NCBI GenBank assembly: GCA_963817885.1
Contig: CAWFQE010000012.1
Coordinates: 558,001-622,000 of the forward strand
Direction: 5' to 3'
DNA length: 64,000 bases
From: CAVOHU01 sp963817885
GTDB taxonomy: Bacteria > Acidobacteriota > Vicinamibacteria > Vicinamibacterales > JAKQTR01
Numbering within the stretch: position 1 is the first letter of the stretch; every line of letters starts with the position of its first letter. Below, piece by piece: positions 58,605-64,000 of the stretch. The notes under the pieces were generated by a model that was not told the DNA's origin, did not search any database, and saw only the letters and a list, made by a program, of their open reading frames with translations. The position numbers and the translations under genes are program-made.

Positions 58605-60410
58605 ATGGGCAGGATCCACCGGCTTCCCTCCGATCTCTCGAATCAAATCGCCGCCGGCGAGGTCGTGGAGCGACCCGCATCCGTCGTCAAGGAGCTGGTC
58701 GAGAACGCGATCGATGCCGGGGCGCAACGCGTCACGGTGGCTGTCGAGCTGGGCGGGAAGAAGCTCATTCGGGTCGAGGACGATGGCACGGGCATGTCCG
58801 CCGACGATGCCGAGCTGGCGCTCGAGCGGCACGCGACGAGCAAGATCTCGACCTCCGACGATCTCGAGAACATTCGCACGCTGGGGTTCCGCGGCGAAGC
58901 GCTGCCTTCGATCGCCTCGGTGTCGCACCTGACGCTCGCCACCCGTCCGCAGGAGGCGGACGCCGGAACCGAGATCAAGGTGAACGGGGGAGTGATCGCC
59001 TCGGTGAAAGAGGCGGGCATGCCGGTCGGCACCCGCGTCGAAGTCGGCGACCTCTTCTACAACCTGCCCGCGCGACGGAAGTTCCTCAAGTCCGACGTGG
59101 CCGAGACCACGCAGGTCTCGCGCATGGTGACGCTGCTCGCGTTGTCTCACCCGGAAGTCGGCTTCACCTTCACCAGTGGCCCGCGGACGCTGCTGCGCTG
59201 CCCGCCGACACGCGACCTGGCGGAGCGGTTCTACCAGATCTATGGCGACCGCCCCGACCTGGTGCCGCTTCGGAAGGAAGCCGGTGGCATCGCCATGAGC
59301 GGCTGGGTCGCTGCGCTGGCCGATCAGGGGCCGACGCGCGGGGCGCAGCAGTTCTTCATCAACGGGCGCATCGTGAAGGACCGCACCATTGCCCACGCGG
59401 TCATCGACGCGTATGCCCAGGCCACCGCGAAGGAGCGCAGCCCGGAGGTCCACCTGTTCTTCGAGATGGCGCCCGACGCGGTGGACGTCAACGTCCATCC
59501 GACAAAGGCTGAAGTCCGGTTTCGACAGCAGTCCCTCGTGCACGAGGTCGTCCGCCGGGCCGTTCAGGAGGCGATCGGGTCGGGCGCCGCCCCCGAGCTG
59601 ACGCTGACCCCGCCTCAGGCCGGCGAGCGTCTGCCGCAACTCGTATCCATTCCGGGCCTGACGCCCGGCGTGCCATTCACGTCGCGATGGTCGCCTGCGG
59701 CCGCGGCCGGAAGCCGCCAGATCCCGAGCGACGCGCCATCCACCGCTGCGCCGTGGGACACAGGGCCTGGCGGAATTGCGACGGATGGCGGCCTGGCGGC
59801 AACAGCCGCCGGAGCGGGGAGTGACATCCCGCTCAAACCGCTGATGCCGCTCGGCCAGTTTCGCAACACGTTCATCCTGGCGGTCGATGATGACGGGGTC
59901 GCCGTGATCGATCAGCACGTGGCTCACGAGCGCGTGCTGTACGAGCGCGCGATGCATCGATTGACCGAGGGGCGCCTGGAGAGCCAGCGCCTGCTGACGC
60001 CCATGCTGCTCGAGCTGTCACCCGACAGCCTTCAGGCGATTCTCGCCCACCGCGACGCCCTGGAGCGGTTCGGATTCGAGGTCGAGGAATTCGGCGAGGG
60101 GTGTCTCCGCGTGTCGGCCGTGCCTGCGATTCTGCGCCACGAAGAGTCTGCCGCGGCGCTGCGTGACCTTGGGCGCGACCTCGACGGGCTGGACCGCGGA
60201 AGCCGCGCGGACGACGCGCTCAGGCGAATCGCGGCGACCACGGCGTGTCACGCCGCGGTGAAGGCCAACGACCCGCTGACATACGAGAAGATGGTGCACA
60301 TCCTCGAAGAGCTCCGCCAGACGGCCTATTCCACCGTGTGCCCTCACGGCCGGCCCGTGATGCTGCGGCTCTCCCGCCGGGAAATCGAGAAGAACTTCCA
60401 GCGGATTTGA
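58605..60410 (+). CDS. mutL: DNA mismatch repair protein MutL
   Basis: 601 residues. GHKL ATPase domain with LSNQIAAGEVVERPASVVKE, ENAIDAGA, DDGTGMSADDAELALERHAT and GFRGEALPSIASVS; then the transducer domain (PARRKFLKSD, QFFINGRIVKD). A Pro/Ala-rich linker follows (about 345-415), then the C-terminal domain. The endonuclease motif reads DQHVAHERVLYE, fitting DQHxxxExxxxE with Val for the usual Ala. It is therefore probably a nicking MutL, as in bacteria without MutH. mutS is not in the window. Confidence 0.94.
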   Translation: MGRIHRLPSDLSNQIAAGEVVERPASVVKELVENAIDAGAQRVTVAVELGGKKLIRVEDDGTGMSADDAELALERHATSKISTSDDLENIRTLGFRGEALPSIASVSHLTLATRPQEADAGTEIKVNGGVIASVKEAGMPVGTRVEVGDLFYNLPARRKFLKSDVAETTQVSRMVTLLALSHPEVGFTFTSGPRTLLRCPPTRDLAERFYQIYGDRPDLVPLRKEAGGIAMSGWVAALADQGPTRGAQQFFINGRIVKDRTIAHAVIDAYAQATAKERSPEVHLFFEMAPDAVDVNVHPTKAEVRFRQQSLVHEVVRRAVQEAIGSGAAPELTLTPPQAGERLPQLVSIPGLTPGVPFTSRWSPAAAAGSRQIPSDAPSTAAPWDTGPGGIATDGGLAATAAGAGSDIPLKPLMPLGQFRNTFILAVDDDGVAVIDQHVAHERVLYERAMHRLTEGRLESQRLLTPMLLELSPDSLQAILAHRDALERFGFEVEEFGEGCLRVSAVPAILRHEESAAALRDLGRDLDGLDRGSRADDALRRIAATTACHAAVKANDPLTYEKMVHILEELRQTAYSTVCPHGRPVMLRLSRREIEKNFQRI

Positions 60411-60470
60411 GGGGGAACGTTCCCGGATACCGCCTGGCTGTCCCGTGCGGCCGGCGGGTTGCCCGACGCG

Positions 60471-61058
60471 TCAGGCCTTGAGCTGCTCGGCCAGGCAACT
60501 CGGGCAGATCCCGTGGCTGAAGGTGGCCGCGGAATGCTCGGAGACGTAGGTCTCCATCTGCTCCCAGTAGTCCTTGTCGTTCCGGATCTTCTTGCAGTAC
60601 GAACAGATGGGGAGCAGGCCGCGCAGCTGTTTGACCTGCGCCAGCGCGTCTTCCAGCTCCGCGACACGCCGGGCCAGGTCGTCCTGCAGATCGAGCACGC
60701 GCACGCCGACCTGGACCCGCACCCTGAGCTCGTCGCGGTCGAATGGCTTGGTCACGTAGTCGTCGGCGCCCGCCTCGAAGCCCCTGATGAGGTCGGCATG
60801 GTCGTCGCGCGCCGTCAGCAGGATCACATAGGGTGGTCTGGTGTTGCCGGGCTGGCGGAGGCGCCGGCAGATGTCCACGCCGTCCAGGCCGGGCATCATC
60901 CAGTCGAGGATCGCCAGCCGCGGCGCGTCCGGAGCCTGCAGCGCTTCCCATGCTTCGGTTCCCGAGGAGGTCGGCACGCTCTGGTGGCCCCACATCTCGA
61001 GCGTGAGGCTCAGGACTCGTTGTGAGACCGGGTCGTCTTCAGCAATCAGGACGCGCAT
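60471..61058 (-). CDS. Orphan response regulator with C-terminal Cys-rich domain
   Basis: 195 residues from ATG 61058 (MRVLIAEDDPVSQRVLSLTL). The receiver domain has acidic pocket EDD, phospho-acceptor Asp in LAILDWMMPGLDG near residue 51, a Thr in LLTARDD and Lys in YVTKPFDRDEL. A short coiled coil follows (about 120-143) and then a compact domain with LPICSYCKKIRNDKDYWEQM and FSHGICPSCLAEQ. That domain is often found behind PAS or receiver domains and its two CxxC pairs suggest a metal site. No kinase gene is adjacent. Confidence 0.85.
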   Translation of the reverse strand: MRVLIAEDDPVSQRVLSLTLEMWGHQSVPTSSGTEAWEALQAPDAPRLAILDWMMPGLDGVDICRRLRQPGNTRPPYVILLTARDDHADLIRGFEAGADDYVTKPFDRDELRVRVQVGVRVLDLQDDLARRVAELEDALAQVKQLRGLLPICSYCKKIRNDKDYWEQMETYVSEHSAATFSHGICPSCLAEQLKA

Positions 61059-61088
61059 CACCCGACACTCCGGCCTGGCGGCCACAGA

Positions 61089-62450
61089 CTATTCCGTGCC
61101 CGGCGGCTTGCCTCGCCTCTGGGCCTTCAGCGCCGCCCATCCGTCGAGGCGACGCGTGATTTCCTTCTCGAAGCCTCGGGTGGTCGGCCTGTAATACTTC
61201 TTGCCGGCAAGTCCTGGCGGCAGGCACTCCATCTCGGTGACGCCGGCAGCCTCGTCATGAGCGTACTGGTAGCCGCGCCCGTAGTCGAGCGACTTCATGA
61301 GGCTGGTCGGGGCGTTGCGGAGATGCAGCGGCACCGGCTCGGCACGATCGTGGTGGGCGTCGCTGGCGGCCCCGAGGTACGCCTGGTACACCGCGTTGCT
61401 CTTCGGCGCCGTCGACAGGAAGATGACGGCCTGTGCGAGGGCCGTGTTGCCCTCGGGCATGCCGATGAAGTGCACCGCGTCCTTGGCCCCTATCGCGACC
61501 GTCAGCGCCTGCGGGTCGGCGTTGCCGATGTCTTCCGAGGCGAACCGGACCAGCCGGCGGGCGATGTACAGCGGATCTTCGCCCGATTCGATCATCCTGG
61601 CCAGCCAGTAGACCGCGGCGTCCGGATCGCTGTTGCGCATCGACTTGTGCAGGGCGGAGATGAGGTTGTAGTGTTCCTCGCCCGTCTTGTCGTAGAGCAG
61701 GGCCCGCCGTTCGATGGATGTTCGCAGGAACACCTCGTCGACGTGGCGGCGTCCCGAGGTTTCCGGCGCGGAAGCGGCTGCGAATTCGAGCAGGTTGAGC
61801 GCCACGCGGGCATCGCCGTTGGCGTGGCGCGCGATGGCGAGCAGCGCGCCGTCGTCTACCTCCACCGTGTCGGCGCCCAGGCCGCGCTCGGGATCGGCCA
61901 CCGCCCGCCGCAGCACGACGAGCAGGTCGTCGTCGGTGAGCGGCTGCAGCACGAACACCTGGGACCGGGAGAGCAGCGGGGCGTTGACCTCGAACGACGG
62001 ATTCTCGGTCGTGGCGCCGATGAGGACGATGTCGCCGGCCTCGACCCGCGGCAGGAACGCGTCCTGTTGCGCCTTGTTGAACCGATGAATCTCGTCCACG
62101 AAGACGATGGTGCGCCGGCCGCGCGCGGCCCTGGCGCGCTGGGCCTCGGACATCACGTCCTTGATTTCCTTGATGCCGGCGAGCACGGCGCTGAACGCGA
62201 TGAAATGGGCCTTGGTCGTGTCGGCGACCAGCCGCGCCAGCGACGTCTTGCCGGTGCCCGGCGGCCCCCACAGGATGACCGACTGCAGCAGATCCCGGGT
62301 GATGGCCTCGCGAAGCGGCTTGCCGGGCGCGAGCAGCGCCTGCTGGCCGACGTACTCGTCGAAGTTGCGCGGCCGCATCCGTTCTGCAAGCGGCGGGCGC
62401 CCGGCCGGCGCCTGCGGGACGTCCGACTCGAACAGGTGTCCGCTGCTCAT
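61089..62450 (-). CDS. rarA: Replication-associated recombination ATPase RarA
   Basis: 453 residues from ATG 62450. The N-terminal PIP-like start is followed by PLAERMRPRNFDEYVGQQ. Walker A is WGPPGTGKTSLARLVA, Walker B is TIVFVDEIHRFNKAQQDAFL, the sensor is IGATTENPSFEVN, and the C-terminal tetramerisation domain carries SDPDAAVYWLARMIESGEDP and RFASEDIGNADPQAL. It acts at stalled replication forks with RecA and polymerases. It overlaps the upstream methyltransferase gene by ATGA. Confidence 0.94.
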   Translation of the reverse strand: MSSGHLFESDVPQAPAGRPPLAERMRPRNFDEYVGQQALLAPGKPLREAITRDLLQSVILWGPPGTGKTSLARLVADTTKAHFIAFSAVLAGIKEIKDVMSEAQRARAARGRRTIVFVDEIHRFNKAQQDAFLPRVEAGDIVLIGATTENPSFEVNAPLLSRSQVFVLQPLTDDDLLVVLRRAVADPERGLGADTVEVDDGALLAIARHANGDARVALNLLEFAAASAPETSGRRHVDEVFLRTSIERRALLYDKTGEEHYNLISALHKSMRNSDPDAAVYWLARMIESGEDPLYIARRLVRFASEDIGNADPQALTVAIGAKDAVHFIGMPEGNTALAQAVIFLSTAPKSNAVYQAYLGAASDAHHDRAEPVPLHLRNAPTSLMKSLDYGRGYQYAHDEAAGVTEMECLPPGLAGKKYYRPTTRGFEKEITRRLDGWAALKAQRRGKPPGTE

Positions 62451-63280
62451 GGCCGGGGTGACGAGGATGGGGCAGCGGCAAGGGCCGCAGTCCGCTGGCG
62501 GTGCGCTTCGAACACCACGAGGGCTGTCGCCGCAGCCACGTTGAGGGATTCGACCGGCGCGTTCATCGGAATCACCAATCGCAGGTCTGCACGAAGCAGC
62601 GTATCGGAATCCAGCCCGCCGCCCTCGCTGCCCACCAGGACGGCCATCGGCGCGGTCAAGTCCGCGTGATACAAGGGGGTTCCGCCGCGGGGCGCCGTCG
62701 CCGCAATGGTCAGGCCCCGGCGGTGTATCTCGTCGATGGCGACCTCCATGGGCAGCCGATCGGTGACCGGCAGCCGGAACGTGCTGCCCATCGATCCACG
62801 AAGCGCCTTCCATCCGAACGGATCGGCGGAGGCGCCGACGCAGATCACCCCCGTGGCGTATCCAGCCTCGGCCACCCGGACGATCGCACCGAGGTTCCCG
62901 GGATCCTGGACATCCACCGCGACGATGACGAATGGACAGGCGCCGTCCACGGCCCTGCTCAGGCTGGCCGCCGGCACCCGGGCCACCGCCACGACGCCGG
63001 CCGGTGAACGGACCGGGCTCATCCTGTCCAGCGTGTTTTCCGAAACTTCGGCGACGTCGATTCCCTGGCGATCGAGGCGCCGCAAGAGGTCATCCCCGGC
63101 GGGCGTCGACCGGAGCGCGGGGGCCATGGCGGCGCCCAGGATGACGACATTGGCGGAGAGCGCCTCGGCAACCAGGTGGATGCCGTCCAGCAGGACCAGG
63201 TCGGAGCCCGGGGTTCGCTCGCGCGCGAGGCTCCGGCATTGCTGGACGAATTCGTGCCGACCTCTGATGATGGTGGTCAC
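62447..63280 (-). CDS. SpoU/TrmH-family RNA methyltransferase (RlmB-like)
   Basis: 277 residues from GTG 63280. The N-terminal substrate-binding domain (GSDLVLLDGIHLVAEAL) is followed by a SPOUT knot: motif 1 VAVDVQDPGNLGAIVRVAEA, motif 2 VLVGSEGGGLDSD and motif 3 IPMNAPVESLNVAAATALVVFEA. It probably 2'-O-methylates 23S rRNA, but the exact nucleotide cannot be set from sequence. It is divergent from greA and overlaps rarA. Confidence 0.9.
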   Translation of the reverse strand: MTTIIRGRHEFVQQCRSLARERTPGSDLVLLDGIHLVAEALSANVVILGAAMAPALRSTPAGDDLLRRLDRQGIDVAEVSENTLDRMSPVRSPAGVVAVARVPAASLSRAVDGACPFVIVAVDVQDPGNLGAIVRVAEAGYATGVICVGASADPFGWKALRGSMGSTFRLPVTDRLPMEVAIDEIHRRGLTIAATAPRGGTPLYHADLTAPMAVLVGSEGGGLDSDTLLRADLRLVIPMNAPVESLNVAAATALVVFEAHRQRTAALAAAPSSSPRP

Positions 63281-63320
63281 AATCGATCGATTCCGGCGGT
63301 CCTGTCGAGCATAGCAGATA

Positions 63321-63329
63321 TGGTACACT
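63321..63329 (+). promoter_or_regulatory. Extended -10 for greA
   Basis: TGG-TACACT with a weak -35 region (CTGTCG) about 17 bases upstream. The predicted leader is about 130 bases and GC-rich with possible hairpins; no known riboswitch was recognised. Confidence 0.4.
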
Positions 63330-63463
63330 GCATTCTTTGTTCCCCGAGAAGACGGCCCGTGCCGTGACATCCGGCAACGGATGGGCCAAGGCCCCCTGCG
63401 GGCCGCGGGGCTGCTGACGAGGGCGCCGCCGACCCCGGGCGACGTGCGGTCGAAAGAGGGACC

Positions 63464-63934
63464 ATGAAGGCGCGCATTCTCAAGAAGTTCGAAGACGAAC
63501 TCGCCGACCTGGATCGCGAGCTCCATCACGAACTCCCCAAGGAGATCAAGCGCGCGCGCGAGCTGGGCGACCTGCGCGAGAATGCGGAGTACCAGGCCGC
63601 CAAGGAGCGCCAGACCATGGTGCAGGCGCGCATGGCGATGCTGCGCAAGCGGATGGCCGAGATCTCGCTGATGAACCTCGACAAGCTGCCCAAGGACCGG
63701 GCGGCGTTCGGATCGACCGTGCACGTGCGCGCTGAGACCGGCGAGAACATGGTCTATCAGCTCGTCATGCCCGAAGACGCCGACGCGACCAAGGGTCTGA
63801 TCTCCACCAGTTCGCCGATCGGCAAGTCGCTGATGGGCAAGCAGGCTGGCGATGAGGTCACGGTGCCCACGCCGAACGGGGTCCGCCGCTTCGAGGTCAC
63901 GAAACTCATCACCGTCCACGACGAGGTCTCGTGA
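63464..63934 (+). CDS. greA: Transcript cleavage factor GreA
   Basis: 156 residues. The N-terminal coiled coil has the acidic tip in LGDLRENAEYQAAKERQ (Asp and Glu that coordinate Mg2+ in the polymerase active site). The C-terminal FKBP-like domain has ISTSSPIGKSLMGKQAGDEV. It rescues backtracked RNA polymerase. The GTGA overlap with the next gene implies co-translation. Confidence 0.95.
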   Translation: MKARILKKFEDELADLDRELHHELPKEIKRARELGDLRENAEYQAAKERQTMVQARMAMLRKRMAEISLMNLDKLPKDRAAFGSTVHVRAETGENMVYQLVMPEDADATKGLISTSSPIGKSLMGKQAGDEVTVPTPNGVRRFEVTKLITVHDEVS

Positions 63935-64000
63935 CGGGACGACCGGGTCACGAACCGTACTCGCCCCGGCTCCGCACGGCGCTGGTGCTCTGTGGCACGG
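63931..64000 (+). CDS. Start of a possible patatin-like protein (3' end outside window)
   Basis: GTG 63931 overlaps the greA stop by GTGA and opens 23 codons, ending in LRTALVLCGTG at the window edge. ALVL-x-G-x-G is how patatin-like phospholipase domains begin (oxyanion loop), so that is the best guess. The fragment is too short to be sure. Confidence 0.35.
   Translation, partial: MTGRPGHEPYSPRLRTALVLCGT

Overview
The window is one contiguous stretch of a very GC-rich, Gram-negative bacterial chromosome, densely packed with mostly housekeeping genes. A complete set of Kdo (LPS inner-core sugar) genes shows an outer membrane. The ferredoxin-dependent 2-oxoglutarate oxidoreductase KorAB, the order phoH-ybeY-corC-era-recO-glyQ-glyS-ppdK, several Tat or signal-peptide hydrolases and the intergenic palindrome families suggest an acidobacterium, possibly class Vicinamibacteria. 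That placement is inference from gene content. No rRNA or tRNA gene and no CRISPR array was recognised.

Layout. 0-1.3 kb: end of a PKD-repeat surface protein and a TPR protein. 1.26-3.46 kb: an IS1634-like insertion sequence sitting inside arrays of the 7-8 bp motif CTAGGGG. 3.5-7.4 kb: M24 peptidase, accB-accC, thiE. 7.4-11.6 kb: amino-acid permease, K+ channel, folD and coaE; the last two are frameshifted. 11.6-12.8 kb: a badly frameshifted lipoprotein. 12.8-18.9 kb (minus strand): kdsB-pyrG-kdsA-kdsD-kdsC-lapB, which makes CMP-Kdo, includes the CTP synthase that feeds it, and ends in a probable LPS-assembly regulator. 19-24 kb: a GspC/PilP-like protein, icd, mdh, cysE (frameshifted), cysK. 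24-27.5 kb (minus): a four-subunit succinate dehydrogenase/fumarate reductase, A-C-D-B. 27.9-32.1 kb: a small membrane protein, a Tat-exported amidase and an M20 hydrolase. 32.1-35.5 kb (minus): a second, type-B succinate dehydrogenase, C-A-B. 35.7-36.9 kb: a beta-lactamase-fold serine hydrolase. 37.3-42.4 kb: sucC-sucD and korA-korB. 42.6-47.1 kb: ndk, DUF2905, dcd, hisS, aspS. 47.1-58.6 kb: phoH-ybeY-corC-era-recO-glyQ-glyS-ppdK-corA, much of it translationally coupled. 58.6-64 kb: mutL, an orphan response regulator, rarA, an rRNA methyltransferase, greA and the start of a possible patatin-like gene.

Together, icd, mdh, two complex II operons, sucCD and korAB place most of a ferredoxin-linked TCA cycle within 23 kb, with pyruvate phosphate dikinase a little further on. 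Many adjacent genes overlap by ATGA, GTGA or TAATG. Several candidate promoters have an extended -10 (TGN before TAtaAT or TACGAT), and at least two lie so close to the start codon that a leaderless mRNA is predicted. About a dozen single-base frame slips in otherwise conserved genes, clustered at 10.2-12.7 kb, look more like consensus errors than decay. I found no clearly new multi-gene system. The best leads for novelty are regulatory or repeat structures: tandem 15-bp repeats abutting the sdhACDB promoter, a palindrome inside a divergent promoter, modular hairpin cassettes, and a palindrome that supplies the C-terminus of an SdhB.
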